A DNA stretch of 64,000 nt from an uncultured Bacilli bacterium (GCA_934085595.1 CAKOHK010000006.1:26906-90905), one strand, 5' to 3'; shown: positions 54,703-63,443, counted from the first letter of the stretch. The notes: generated from the sequence alone by a model not told the origin. Numbers and translations are program-made.

Positions 54703-55318
54703 AAATTGTTCTATATAATCCAACAGCCTTACCAAGTATTGTACAATTAGGTAATATAATAGGAGCCATTGTATCATTCTCAGGTTGTAATCTAATATGT
54801 CCTTTCTCTTTATAAAAAGTTTTTAATGTAACTTCACCCTCATCATTCATAGCAACAACAATTTCACCATTATGAGCATTTTCACTTCTAGCAACAATAA
54901 CAACATCGTTATTTAAAATACCAGCATTAATCATACTATCTCCTCTAACTAAAAGAGCAAAAACCTCTTTATTCTTAGGAACTAATGACTTAGGTAAAGC
55001 AAAGAACTCATCAGGATTCTCAATAGCTTCAATAGGGTTTCCAGCAGCCACTTTACCAAGTAAAGGAACACTTATAACATCAGCAAGTCTCTCATCATAC
55101 TCGTTTGGTACTTTAAGTTCAATGGTCCTAAACTTTTTATTTGTCTGATTGATATAACCTTTTTGAGTTAAGTTTTTTAGATGAACAAACATAGTCGCAC
55201 TACTATGTAAATCACATACACTACATAATTCTCTAATAGAAGGACTATATCCATTTTTAGCAATAAATAATTTAATTTCTTTAAGAATACTTTCTTGTTT
55301 ACTAGTTAATTTTTCCAT
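54701..55318 (-). CDS. lexA: LexA repressor
   Basis: 205-aa SOS repressor. The N-terminal winged helix (YSPSIRELCSVCDLHSSATM) is followed by a linker with VAAGNPIEA, where RecA-stimulated self-cleavage at Ala-Gly is expected. The C-terminal S24 peptidase domain carries the nucleophile Ser in RGDSMINAGI and the Lys in GEVTLKTFYKE. Length matches family. The start follows a GAGGTGG-type site. Its own promoter contains a candidate operator overlapping the spacer, implying autoregulation. It converges with uvrA. Confidence 0.95.
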   Translation of the reverse strand: MEKLTSKQESILKEIKLFIAKNGYSPSIRELCSVCDLHSSATMFVHLKNLTQKGYINQTNKKFRTIELKVPNEYDERLADVISVPLLGKVAAGNPIEAIENPDEFFALPKSLVPKNKEVFALLVRGDSMINAGILNNDVVIVARSENAHNGEIVVAMNDEGEVTLKTFYKEKGHIRLQPENDTMAPIILPNCTILGKAVGLYRTI

Positions 55319-55339
55319 TATACCACCTCACTTAACAAA

Positions 55340-55368
55340 ATAGTAACATACAAAAAAATGTTTGTCAA
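55340..55368 (-). promoter_or_regulatory. lexA promoter with candidate SOS box
   Basis: Minus strand: TTGACA (55368-55363), 17-base spacer, TACTAT (55345-55340). CAAACATTTTTTTG (minus strand, 55364-55351) fills the spacer next to the -35, so a bound repressor would block polymerase. Confidence 0.65.
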
Positions 55369-55386
55369 TAATAATTTATATAAAAA

Positions 55387-55414
55387 TATAGAAACTATCA
55401 TAAGAGTTTCTATA
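55387..55414 (-). terminator. Terminator of the Asn/Tyr-rich gene
   Basis: TATAGAAACT (55387-55396) and AGTTTCTATA (55405-55414) form a 10-bp stem; on the minus strand a T-rich run follows. The arm overlaps the end of the gene. Confidence 0.7.
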
Positions 55415-55718
55415 TCATATAAACATTATCATTTACACTATTAGTTGTAGATTCTAACTTTTGCAATCTAGAATCAAGGTTCTTAATTTGTTTATCTATT
55501 TTATCAAACCTATCATAAATATCATTATATCCATCATTATAACCATTATTATAATTAGCTCCATTATAATTATTATTTTGATATGGCATATTATTAGGCA
55601 TTACATTAGGTCCATAAGCTTGATAATTAGTATTTAAATTATAACCACTAGGCGGGATAATCATACCAGGGTTCTGATAACCTTGATTTAAGTTCTGATA
55701 ATACATATCTCTATTCAT
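55410..55718 (-). CDS. Asn/Tyr-rich low-complexity protein with short coiled coil
   Basis: 102 aa. Residues 1-65 are rich in Asn, Tyr, Gly and Pro (repeats such as NNGYNDGYND). The C-terminal ~30 residues form a coiled coil (FDKIDKQIKNLDSRLQKLES). No signal peptide, membrane segment or known domain is seen. Such proteins may be disordered adaptors or spore/coat-like products, but nothing here decides it. The start is preceded by GGAGAAAT. It is monocistronic. Confidence 0.6.
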   Translation of the reverse strand: MNRDMYYQNLNQGYQNPGMIIPPSGYNLNTNYQAYGPNVMPNNMPYQNNNYNGANYNNGYNDGYNDIYDRFDKIDKQIKNLDSRLQKLESTTNSVNDNVYMI

Positions 55719-55743
55719 AAATCTATTTCTCCTACAATAATAT

Positions 55744-55772
55744 ATGACAAACTTACTATTTTAGTGTATAAT
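55744..55772 (+). promoter_or_regulatory. Promoter of trmB
   Basis: ATGACA (55744-55749), 17-base spacer, TATAAT (55767-55772), then GAGGTG before the ATG at 55790. Confidence 0.65.
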
Positions 55773-55789
55773 ATTTTCTGAGGTGACCT

Positions 55790-56404
55790 ATGAGATTAAA
55801 ACATATAAAAGGAGCTAAAGAAATAATATCTAAAAGCCCATATTTAATAGAAAATCCAAAAGAATATAAAGGTAAATGGAATAAATTATTTAATAATGAT
55901 AATGCTATATACATAGAAATAGGAACAGGTAAAGGAAAGTTTATAACATCACTAGCAATTAAAAATCCTAATATAAATTATATAGGAATAGAAAAGTTTG
56001 ATAGTCCACTTGTAATGGCTACTAAAAAAGTAGAAGATTTAAACTTAAAAAACTTAAAGTTTATATGCTTTGATGCTTCCAATATAGATGAAGTATTTGA
56101 TAAAGAAATAGATAAAATATATCTAACATTTAGTGACCCTTGGCCTAAAAAAAGACATACTAAAAGAAGACTAACATCCCCATTATTCTTAGAAAAATAT
56201 GATAAAATATTTAAAAATGTAAATACTATAGAAATGAAAACAGATAATGATGACTTCTTTGAATATTCACTTGTAAGTTTAGAAGAATATGGATACAAAG
56301 TAATAGAAGTAGATAATGATTTTGATGATGAAATAAAAACTGAATATGAAGAAAAGTTTAGAAGTTTAGGAAAAAATATTAATCATCTAATTGTTAAAAA
56401 ATAA
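55790..56404 (+). CDS. trmB: tRNA (guanine-N7-)-methyltransferase
   Basis: 204-aa SAM-dependent enzyme making m7G46 in tRNA variable loops. Motifs: IEIGTGKGKFI for SAM binding, YIGIEKFDS, and the signature LTFSDPWPKKRHTKRRL, which carries the catalytic and tRNA-binding residues. Length fits the bacterial single-domain type. It starts with its own promoter and is followed, 32 bases on, by a lipoprotein gene that has a separate -10 element (TATAAT near 56414). Confidence 0.95.
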   Translation: MRLKHIKGAKEIISKSPYLIENPKEYKGKWNKLFNNDNAIYIEIGTGKGKFITSLAIKNPNINYIGIEKFDSPLVMATKKVEDLNLKNLKFICFDASNIDEVFDKEIDKIYLTFSDPWPKKRHTKRRLTSPLFLEKYDKIFKNVNTIEMKTDNDDFFEYSLVSLEEYGYKVIEVDNDFDDEIKTEYEEKFRSLGKNINHLIVKK

Positions 56405-56436
56405 ATCTTTTGTTATAATTTAATAGGAGACTATAT

Positions 56437-57054
56437 ATGAAATTAAAAAAAATATTCTTAATAGTAAGTATATTTTTACTAACAGGTTGTAATTTATATT
56501 ATGTAGATAATAAGAATATAGAAGATTTAATTAAAATATCTATATCAAATACAAACGAACTATATAATGTAAACAATAAAGGCTACAGATATTATTTACC
56601 TGTAGATTTTGAAGTATATGAAGATAAAGATTATAATCAAATACTCTTATCTAAGGGAATAAAGTATTATTTAAATATAGATGTAGTTAGTTATTACTAT
56701 AAAAATGATAATATTAAAGAAAGAGAAGAAGATGATTATGAGTATCATACTTTTGAACATAATAATATTAAAGGTTATATTAAAATAAAAGAAAGTGATA
56801 AAGATAAATATTTGATTGAAATATACTATAATTATGCTATAATAGAAGTGAATATAGAGAGTAAAGATGCAAAATATGCTATTACTCAAAGTATTGGAAT
56901 ATTATCATCTATAACTTATAATGACTTAGTTATTAACAAGTTTGTAGGAGAAAATAGTGTAGAGTCAAGTGAGACAATATATCAAATACCTTCACCAGTA
57001 GAAAAATCTAAGAAAAATGTATTAGAATACATTGGAGAAAACGAAGGTAAATAA
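56437..57054 (+). CDS. Lipoprotein of unknown function
   Basis: 205 aa. The N-terminus carries a lipobox, LLTGC, with Cys at residue 18, so it is exported and lipidated at the outer face of the membrane. The mature part is Tyr, Asp and Lys-rich with several beta-prone strands (YYLPVDFEVYED, YLNIDVVSYYYK, KYLIEIYYNYAIIEV). No family is recognised. It is followed closely by a YtxG/YtxH-like operon; the next gene begins 17 bases after its stop, so they may be cotranscribed. Confidence 0.75.
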   Translation: MKLKKIFLIVSIFLLTGCNLYYVDNKNIEDLIKISISNTNELYNVNNKGYRYYLPVDFEVYEDKDYNQILLSKGIKYYLNIDVVSYYYKNDNIKEREEDDYEYHTFEHNNIKGYIKIKESDKDKYLIEIYYNYAIIEVNIESKDAKYAITQSIGILSSITYNDLVINKFVGENSVESSETIYQIPSPVEKSKKNVLEYIGENEGK

Positions 57055-57070
57055 CGAAAGAGGTGTAAAA

Positions 57071-57925
57071 ATGGGACTAATATCAAAAATTAAAGATATA
57101 TTTTATGATCCAGTTGAAGATGATGAAGAAGAGAAAGTTGAACTTCCAAAAAAAGAGTTTCAAAGAAATGAAATTACTAGAAGAGAAGTAAAACCAGAAG
57201 AAAAAGAAGAAGTAAAAATAGTTAAAAATGAAGTAGTAGACAATGTTAAATCAGAAAATACATTTGGAGAAAGAGATTTATTTAGAAGTGAAAGAACTTT
57301 CAACTTTACTGAGTTTGATGATGATGAACCAGAGGTTCCAGCTCCAAGAGTTAACGCATTAGAAATAGAAAAAAGACCAGCAAGAGTAATTGAGACACCA
57401 ACAAGAGAAGTAAACACAAAACCAAAGGCATTCAAACCAAGTCCAGTAATAAGTCCAATTTACGGAATACTTGACAAAGACTATGTAAAGGAAGAAATAA
57501 AAGAAAGAAAAATCGAAAAAGAAAGAGAAAAAGAAAAAACAACTCCAAAACAAACAGGTGCACTAAACTACGACACTGTTAGAAGAAAAGCATATGGAAA
57601 TCTAGAAGACGAACTAGAAGACACAATGATAACAACGCCAAGAGAAGTAAGAGAAAGCATAAACAACGTAGAAAAGCAAATGGATAAACTAAATGAAAAA
57701 ACAGAAAAGATAGAAGACTTAATAAATAGAATAGACAAAGAAAACGATTTAACAGTAGGACAAGTAGAAGAAGTAGCAAAAGATAACTACTACGATAGAG
57801 ATATAATGGATGATATAAAAACTAAAAAAGAAGAAACATCATTTGACAAAACAGTAACAGATGATACATTAGAACACGACTTATTTAATTTAATCGATTC
57901 AATGTACGACGATAAGGAGGACTAA
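57071..57925 (+). CDS. Charged coiled-coil protein with KPSPVISPIYG motif
   Basis: 284 aa from ATG 57071 (AAAGAGGTG upstream). Residues 1-160 are disordered and Lys/Glu/Pro-rich. A single conserved-looking motif, FKPSPVISPIYGILDKDY, sits in the middle. A coiled coil follows (INNVEKQMDKLNEKTEKIED) and a terminal acidic patch, EHDLFNLIDSMYDD. Soluble, no catalytic motif. It lies directly before a DUF948 protein and a YtxH-like protein, so it probably works in the same envelope or division-associated structure. The function is not known. Confidence 0.7.
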   Translation: MGLISKIKDIFYDPVEDDEEEKVELPKKEFQRNEITRREVKPEEKEEVKIVKNEVVDNVKSENTFGERDLFRSERTFNFTEFDDDEPEVPAPRVNALEIEKRPARVIETPTREVNTKPKAFKPSPVISPIYGILDKDYVKEEIKERKIEKEREKEKTTPKQTGALNYDTVRRKAYGNLEDELEDTMITTPREVRESINNVEKQMDKLNEKTEKIEDLINRIDKENDLTVGQVEEVAKDNYYDRDIMDDIKTKKEETSFDKTVTDDTLEHDLFNLIDSMYDDKED

Positions 57926-57926
57926 T

Positions 57927-58208
57927 ATGGAATTAGCATCAGCATTAACAATAATCATCTATTTCTTATTAATAGTTTTAATTACTATTTTAATTGTAAT
58001 AGGAATAAAATTAATAATAACTATTGATAAAGTAAATCAAATAGTAGATGATGTAAAAACAAAACTATCAGCACTAGACAAAATATTTACAGTAGTTGAC
58101 TTAGTCAACAATAAACTATCTGTAGTAACAGATGCTATAGTAGGATTTATAGCAGGAACAATAAAAAAGATAACAAATAAAAAAAGTAAAATAAAGGAGG
58201 AGGACTAA
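57927..58208 (+). CDS. DUF948 (YtxG-like) membrane protein
   Basis: 93 aa. An N-terminal helix (ALTIIIYFLLIVLITILIVI) is followed by an amphipathic stretch (KLIITIDKVNQIVDDVKTKL) and a second hydrophobic part, then a Lys-rich tail. This matches the short DUF948/YtxG type found next to YtxH in Firmicutes, general-stress or envelope-associated with no assigned activity. It starts one base after the previous stop (AAGGAGGAC upstream) and ends two bases before the YtxH-like gene. Confidence 0.75.
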   Translation: MELASALTIIIYFLLIVLITILIVIGIKLIITIDKVNQIVDDVKTKLSALDKIFTVVDLVNNKLSVVTDAIVGFIAGTIKKITNKKSKIKEED

Positions 58209-58209
58209 T

Positions 58210-58623
58210 ATGTCAAAAAAAGGATTTGGAAAATTTTTAGGAGGTTTAGCTTTAGGAGCAGGAATAGGTATTTTACTAGCACCAGATAAGGGAGAAAATA
58301 CTAGAAAGGTATTAAAAAAGAAAATAGAAGAATTAATCGCTAAAGCAAAAGATGTAGATTTAGATGAAGTAAAAGATGAGCTTCTATATAAAATTGAAAC
58401 ATTACAAGGAGAACTAGCTACTTTGGATAAAGAAAAAGTAAAAGAAATAGCTTTATCACAAGCAGAAGTAATCAAAGTAAAAGCAGAAGAACTATATAGA
58501 TACGCTATTGAAAAAGGAACACCAGCAGTAGAATCAGCAGCTAATGAAGTAAGAAAACAAGCATTAAAAGTAGTAAAAGAATTAGAAAAGAAATTAGAAG
58601 AAGACACAAAGAAAAAGAAATAA
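58210..58623 (+). CDS. YtxH-like protein
   Basis: 137 aa. The N-terminus KFLGGLALGAGIGILLAPDK is the YtxH signature (Gly-rich helix followed by LLAPxxG). The rest is a long amphipathic helix rich in Lys and Glu (KAKDVDLDEVKDELLY, EVRKQALKVVKELEKKLEED). It is placed at the inner face of the membrane by the first helix. Members are stress-related with unknown biochemistry. It ends the operon with the DUF948 protein and the KPSPVISPIYG protein. GGAGGAGG precedes the ATG. Confidence 0.8.
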   Translation: MSKKGFGKFLGGLALGAGIGILLAPDKGENTRKVLKKKIEELIAKAKDVDLDEVKDELLYKIETLQGELATLDKEKVKEIALSQAEVIKVKAEELYRYAIEKGTPAVESAANEVRKQALKVVKELEKKLEEDTKKKK

Positions 58624-58652
58624 TTGACTTAAAAAAATATTTGTGTTAACAT
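58624..58652 (+). promoter_or_regulatory. Promoter of the proS T-box transcript
   Basis: TTGACT (58624-58629), 17-base spacer, TAACAT (58647-58652). Confidence 0.7.
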
Positions 58653-58661
58653 ACATAAGAA

Positions 58662-58850
58662 ATGAAGGAATATTATTAAGACCTTTATAAAAGTGAGTCT
58701 AGGATAGTGTGAACTAGATTATAAAACTTATTAGTTCCTACCTTCATAAACTGATAGAAAACTATCACGGTAATGCGTTATAATAAAAAAGTTAATTAAA
58801 GGATGGTACCGTCTATTATAGACTCCTTAAATACCATTCTTTTTATTTTT
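58662..58850 (+). promoter_or_regulatory. T-box riboswitch for proline upstream of proS
   Basis: Stem I base ATGAAGG (58662-58668) pairs with CCTTCAT (58741-58747). Just before the 3' arm lies the specifier CCT (58737-58739), a proline codon followed by A. The T-box sequence AAAGGATGGTACCG is at 58798-58811. Its TGGT bulge can pair with the ACCA end of uncharged tRNA-Pro. A terminator stem, GGATGGTA/TACCATTC (58801-58808/58832-58839), ends in T-rich sequence. Uncharged tRNA-Pro would disrupt the terminator and permit proS transcription. Confidence 0.9.
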
Positions 58851-58864
58851 AGAAAGGATAAAAT

Positions 58865-60286
58865 ATGAACGAGAAAATAACAAATAGAAATGTAGATTTT
58901 GCAAAATGGTATACAGATGTAGTAAAAGTAGCACGTTTAGCAGACTATAGTTCAGTTAAAGGATGTATGATAATCGAACCATATGGATATCAAATATGGG
59001 AAAGAATGCAAAGTGTAATGGATGATATGTTCAAAAAAACAGGACATACTAATGTATATTTACCAGTATTAATACCAGAAAATCTATTAAAAAAAGAAGG
59101 AGAATTAGTAAAGGGCTTTGCACCAGAGGTAGCATGGATTACAGAAGGTGGAACTAATAAATTAGATGAAAGATTAGCATTTAGACCAACAAGTGAATCT
59201 TTATTTAGTGATTATTATAGTAAAATAGTAAAATCATATAAAGATTTACCAAAACTTTATAATCAATGGTGTAATGTAATAAGATGGGAAAAAGAAACAA
59301 GACCATTCTTAAGAAGTAGAGAGTTTTTATGGCAAGAAGGTCACACAGTACATTCTACAAAAGAAGAAGCAGAAGAAGAAGCATCAAGAATGCATGAAGT
59401 ATATAGAAGATTTTATAATGATATTTTAGCTATACCAGTATTATCTGGACGTAAAACAGAAAAAGAAAAGTTTGCAGGAGCAGAATATACATTAACTATC
59501 GAAGCACTAATGCAAAATGGAGTATGCCTTCAAGGAGCAACAAGCCACTACTTTGGACAAAAGTTTGCTAAATGTTATGATATAAAGTTTATAAATAAAA
59601 ATAATGAATATGAATATGCATATCAAACATCATGGGGATCAACAACACGTATGATAGCGGCTGTAATAATGGTACATTCAGATGATAAAGGATTAGTATT
59701 GCCACCAAATATCGCACCAATCGAAGTATCAATAATCCCAGTAAATACTAAAGATGATGCTCTTTTAGACATATCAAATAAAATAAACGATTTACTAGCA
59801 GAAAAAGGTATAAGAACAAATGTAGATGCAAGTGATAAAAGTGCGGGATATCGTTTTGCTGAAAGTGAAGTAAAAGGTATACCAGTAAGAATAGAAATAG
59901 GACAAAGAGATTTAAATGAAAATAAAATAACAATAGTAAGAAGAGATACAGGAGAAAAAGAACAAATAAATCTAAATGATGTTTATACAAAAGTATCAGA
60001 CTTACTAAAAGATATACAAAGAGATTTATATAATAAAGCACTTTCTAATATGAAAAATAGAACTTATGAATGTGAAAGTCTAGAAGAAGTTAAAAACATA
60101 ATGAACACTAAACCAGGAATAGTAAATGCTTGCTGGTGTGGAAGTGAAGAATGCGAACTTAAAATGAAAGAAATAAAAGGAACTAAATCAAGATGTATAT
60201 TAGAAAATGCAGATATAACAGATAAAAAATGTATAGTTTGTGGTAAAAAAGCAGAACATAAAGTAGCGTGGGGAATCCAATATTAA
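58865..60286 (+). CDS. proS: Prolyl-tRNA synthetase, archaeal/eukaryotic type
   Basis: 473-aa class II enzyme charging tRNA-Pro. It is the short form, without the bacterial editing insertion: motif 2 region RWEKETRPFLRSREFLWQEG, motif 3 with QTSWGSTTRMIAAVIMVHSD, the anticodon-binding domain (IEVSIIPVNTKDD) and a C-terminal zinc-like Cys set (CWCGSEEC, CIVCGKK) as in ProS type 3. Such ProRS occur in many Firmicutes and Mollicutes. The gene is controlled by the proline T-box just upstream. AGAAAGGA precedes the ATG. Confidence 0.96.
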   Translation: MNEKITNRNVDFAKWYTDVVKVARLADYSSVKGCMIIEPYGYQIWERMQSVMDDMFKKTGHTNVYLPVLIPENLLKKEGELVKGFAPEVAWITEGGTNKLDERLAFRPTSESLFSDYYSKIVKSYKDLPKLYNQWCNVIRWEKETRPFLRSREFLWQEGHTVHSTKEEAEEEASRMHEVYRRFYNDILAIPVLSGRKTEKEKFAGAEYTLTIEALMQNGVCLQGATSHYFGQKFAKCYDIKFINKNNEYEYAYQTSWGSTTRMIAAVIMVHSDDKGLVLPPNIAPIEVSIIPVNTKDDALLDISNKINDLLAEKGIRTNVDASDKSAGYRFAESEVKGIPVRIEIGQRDLNENKITIVRRDTGEKEQINLNDVYTKVSDLLKDIQRDLYNKALSNMKNRTYECESLEEVKNIMNTKPGIVNACWCGSEECELKMKEIKGTKSRCILENADITDKKCIVCGKKAEHKVAWGIQY

Positions 60287-60304
60287 GATTCCTTTTTCTT
60301 TACC

Positions 60305-60334
60305 TTGAACATATATAAACACTTATGATAAAAT
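60305..60334 (+). promoter_or_regulatory. Promoter of the DUF975-CmpB fusion gene
   Basis: TTGAAC (60305-60310), 18-base spacer, TAAAAT (60329-60334). Confidence 0.6.
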
Positions 60335-60360
60335 GATATAGTAATTTAAGGAATGATAAT

Positions 60361-61995
60361 ATGAAGTACAAAAAGTTAAAACAAAAATCATTAAACACAT
60401 TAAAAAATCACTATTTTCTAATAACAATAACATGTTTACTATCAGCATTTATTGGAATAGAGTTTATAGGTTCAATGGCTTTTCTAAATAAGCACAGTAT
60501 CACTATAAATCCAGGTACAAAAGGAGTACTAGCAAACTTAATAAATATGTATACATCAAAAACACTATTCAACTTTGCATTCCGAACTATTTATAGTATA
60601 ACTTCATCACATAAAATAACTAATATAATTATAGCTATACTAGGATTCTTAATATCATTATTATTTTATATGTTAATTAAGAATGTATATAAAGTAATAT
60701 CAAAAAGAATATTATTAGAATCAAGAATATATGAAAAAGTACCTATAAATAGATTTACATATTTAATTAAAATAAAAAGATGGTTTAAAACAGCATATAC
60801 AATGTTTATATATAATTTATATTATTTCTTATGGTGTTTCACAGTAGTAGGTATTTTTATTAAAAGATATGAATATTTTCTAGTACCATATATAGTATCA
60901 GAAAATCCAAATATACCATCAAAAGACGCAATAAAATTATCAAAAAGCATGATGTATAATCATAAATGGGAATGCTTTTTACTAGAACTATCATTTATAG
61001 GCTATGATATTTTAGGCACAATAACTCTAGGTATAACAGAAATATTATTCTCAAACCAATATAAATCTTTAACATTTACTGAATATTATACAGAAATAAG
61101 AAAAGAATATATTAAGAATAAAAAAGAAAACTACCAATATTTATTTGATGAATATTTATATGAAAAAGCAAGTAGTGAATTGTTAAAAGAAACATATAAA
61201 GATATATATAATATTAAATCAGAAATAAAAGATATTAAACTAACTGGATTCAAAGGCTTCATGTATAATAATTTTGGAATAAACTTATATGATGAAAAAA
61301 CTTCTAAAGAATATGAACAAAATATGATAAATAAATATAGAATAAAAGATTATGAATATATAATAGAAGGAAAATCATATCCAGTAAGATTATATAAAAT
61401 CAAAGAAAAAAGAGGTTTAAAACAAATAGACTCATTAAATTACATGAGAAGTTATAGAATAGAAAACATAATATTATTATTTTTTATATTTTCATTTATA
61501 GGTTATTCATGGGAAGTATTACTTCATATTATTGAAGATGGTAGATTTGTAAATAGGGGAGTTCTACACGGACCATGGCTTCCAATATACGGCTCAGGTG
61601 GAATGTTAATACTAATTCTATTAAAAAAATATAGAGATAAACCAGCACTAGAACTAACATTAATTATGTTCTTATGTGGCCTAGTTGAATATTTAACATC
61701 AGTATACTTAGAAATAAAATATTCTCTTAGTTGGTGGAATTATAACGGATACTTCTTAAACCTACACGGACGTATATGTGCAGAAGGGTTAATAGTATTT
61801 GCTCTAGGAGGTATGATAGGTGTATATATCATTTCACCTCTACTGGATAATATATTAAAGAAAATACCAAAAAAGATAGTATATATTTTATGTATAATAT
61901 TAACAAGCTTATTTATATTTGATAAAATATATAGTGCATACGTGCCTAATACAGGAGAAGGCATATCAGGAAATAAAATAGAAAGAAGGAACTAA
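60361..61995 (+). CDS. DUF975 and CmpB-type membrane protein fusion
   Basis: 544 aa. The N-terminal ~230 residues are a DUF975-like membrane domain (KLKQKSLNTLKNHYFLITIT and several helices). A charged middle part follows (YTEIRKEYIKNKKENYQYLF). The C-terminal ~170 residues are an ABC_trans_CmpB-like domain with four helices and the conserved FIGYSWEVLLHIIEDGRFVN and RGVLHGPWLPIYGSGG segments. These domains usually occur apart, each of unknown function. The next gene overlaps its stop by one base, so the pair is coupled. No ATPase or ligand-binding gene is present, so transport is unproven. Confidence 0.75.
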   Translation: MKYKKLKQKSLNTLKNHYFLITITCLLSAFIGIEFIGSMAFLNKHSITINPGTKGVLANLINMYTSKTLFNFAFRTIYSITSSHKITNIIIAILGFLISLLFYMLIKNVYKVISKRILLESRIYEKVPINRFTYLIKIKRWFKTAYTMFIYNLYYFLWCFTVVGIFIKRYEYFLVPYIVSENPNIPSKDAIKLSKSMMYNHKWECFLLELSFIGYDILGTITLGITEILFSNQYKSLTFTEYYTEIRKEYIKNKKENYQYLFDEYLYEKASSELLKETYKDIYNIKSEIKDIKLTGFKGFMYNNFGINLYDEKTSKEYEQNMINKYRIKDYEYIIEGKSYPVRLYKIKEKRGLKQIDSLNYMRSYRIENIILLFFIFSFIGYSWEVLLHIIEDGRFVNRGVLHGPWLPIYGSGGMLILILLKKYRDKPALELTLIMFLCGLVEYLTSVYLEIKYSLSWWNYNGYFLNLHGRICAEGLIVFALGGMIGVYIISPLLDNILKKIPKKIVYILCIILTSLFIFDKIYSAYVPNTGEGISGNKIERRN

Positions 61996-63179
61996 TGATA
62001 GCAATATTAATCTCACCACTTTATATACTAATAAATATTTATATTGTAAAGTGGTTAATAAAATGGACAGAAACATGTAGTAAAATATTTAAAAATAAAA
62101 TAATAAAATATATAGTAATAATAACATATATATTTTTTGCAAGTTCATTCATAACAGGATTCTTTTTACCATACAAAAAGATAAAAATAATAGGTAATTA
62201 TTTTCTAGGAGTAATTCAGTATATAGTATTAATAGTTGTATTAGCAGACTTAATAAGAATATTATTAAAGAAAACAAAGATAGTTAATGAAAAAATATTA
62301 TCATCAAAAATAACATTTATAATATCAGGCTTCATATGTATTTTATTAACAATACTTTTATCTACTTATGGAGTAATACATTCAAAAAAAATAGTATATA
62401 CAGACTATAATGTAAATATAGATAAAGTATCAAATATAGATAATTTAAAAATATCATTAGTTTCAGATATTCATTTAGGCTATAATACACATTTAAGTCA
62501 TATTAAAAAAATGGTAGATATGATTAATAATAGTAATTCGGATTTAGTATTAATCGCAGGAGATATATTTGATAATAATTATGAAGCTATTGGTAATGAT
62601 GAAGATATAATTAACGAACTTAAAAGAATTAAAAGTAAATATGGAGTATATGCAGTATATGGAAATCATGATATAGATGAAAAAATACTAGCTGGTTTTA
62701 CATTCAACTGGGATAAAAGTGAAGTATTAATTGATCCGAGAATGGAAGAGTTTTTATCAAAATCAAATATTAAAACATTAAGAGATGAAACTATTTTAAT
62801 AGATGATTCATTCTATTTAATTGGTAGATTAGATTATCATAAGTATGGAATAAAAATAAATGAAAGAAAAAGTATTGAAGAATTAACTAAAGATATTGAT
62901 ATAGATAAACCAATAATAGTACTAGACCATGAACCATATGAATTAAATGAATTATCAAATAATAATGTAGATTTAGATTTATCAGGTCATACTCATAATG
63001 GACAAATGTTTCCATCAAATATACTTTTAAAAGTAATATGGGATAATCCATACGGTTTATTAAAGGTAGGTAATATGACAAGTATAGTCACAAGTGGAAT
63101 AGGTGTATATGGACCTAATATGAGAGTATTATCAACTGCAGAAGTGGTAAATATAAATGTAAACTTTAAAACAAAATAA
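61995..63179 (+). CDS. Membrane metallophosphoesterase (YkuE/YaeI-like)
   Basis: 394 aa. Four N-terminal helices (to ~130) are followed by a calcineurin-like phosphoesterase domain with LVSDIHLGYN, VLIAGDIFDN, YAVYGNHDID, IVLDHEP and LSGHTHNGQMFP, all five metal-binding blocks. Relatives hydrolyse phospholipid or nucleotide-like substrates at the membrane (YkuE, YaeI). It overlaps the DUF975-CmpB gene by one base. The topology leaves the catalytic domain outside, suggesting an envelope-lipid or polymer substrate. Confidence 0.85.
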   Translation: MIAILISPLYILINIYIVKWLIKWTETCSKIFKNKIIKYIVIITYIFFASSFITGFFLPYKKIKIIGNYFLGVIQYIVLIVVLADLIRILLKKTKIVNEKILSSKITFIISGFICILLTILLSTYGVIHSKKIVYTDYNVNIDKVSNIDNLKISLVSDIHLGYNTHLSHIKKMVDMINNSNSDLVLIAGDIFDNNYEAIGNDEDIINELKRIKSKYGVYAVYGNHDIDEKILAGFTFNWDKSEVLIDPRMEEFLSKSNIKTLRDETILIDDSFYLIGRLDYHKYGIKINERKSIEELTKDIDIDKPIIVLDHEPYELNELSNNNVDLDLSGHTHNGQMFPSNILLKVIWDNPYGLLKVGNMTSIVTSGIGVYGPNMRVLSTAEVVNINVNFKTK

Positions 63180-63203
63180 AAGCGCAACCCAGCGCTTTTT
63201 ATA
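63178..63203. terminator. Bidirectional terminator after the phosphoesterase gene
   Basis: AAAAGCGC, loop AACCCA, GCGCTTTTT; also lies at the 3' end of the minus-strand sortase remnant. Confidence 0.85.
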
Positions 63204-63353
63204 GTTGAACAGCAGATATAACAAGTAATTTCTTTCTATATTTACCAAACATACAAGTCTGTAAAACAAGTAATTTACTATTTTCATCAATTTTAGCATC
63301 TATATCAAATATACTACTATTTTTTTCTTATTATCTTTTTTATTCTTTTCCAT
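63199..63353 (-). pseudogene. Sortase remnant, frameshifted and truncated
   Basis: Minus strand. After ATG 63353 the frame stops within 18 codons. In the shifted frame (shift within the A-rich tract of the 5' part) it reads DAKIDENSKLLVLQTCMFGK and ends KKLLVISAVQL. This is the terminal sortase segment with the catalytic Cys (QTC) and the following basic strand (KYRKK). The catalytic His and most of the fold are gone. It may be what remains of a sortase that served the TasA-like gene at 63444. Confidence 0.65.
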
Positions 63354-63393
63354 AACTAAACCTCATTTATTAGTAAAATAATATTATATTAAA

Positions 63394-63422
63394 TTGAAAT
63401 AATAAAGTATTTTTGGTATACT
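63394..63422 (+). promoter_or_regulatory. Promoter of the fourth TasA-like gene
   Basis: TTGAAA (63394-63399), 17-base spacer, TATACT (63417-63422), then AGGTGAG before the ATG at 63444. Confidence 0.7.
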
Positions 63423-63443
63423 TCTAATAGAATAGGTGAGATT

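Noticed and set aside
58116..58607. 163-codon minus-strand frame over the DUF948/YtxH genes
   Set aside because: It is the mirror of two recognisable genes; repeated Ser/Phe runs and no start signal.
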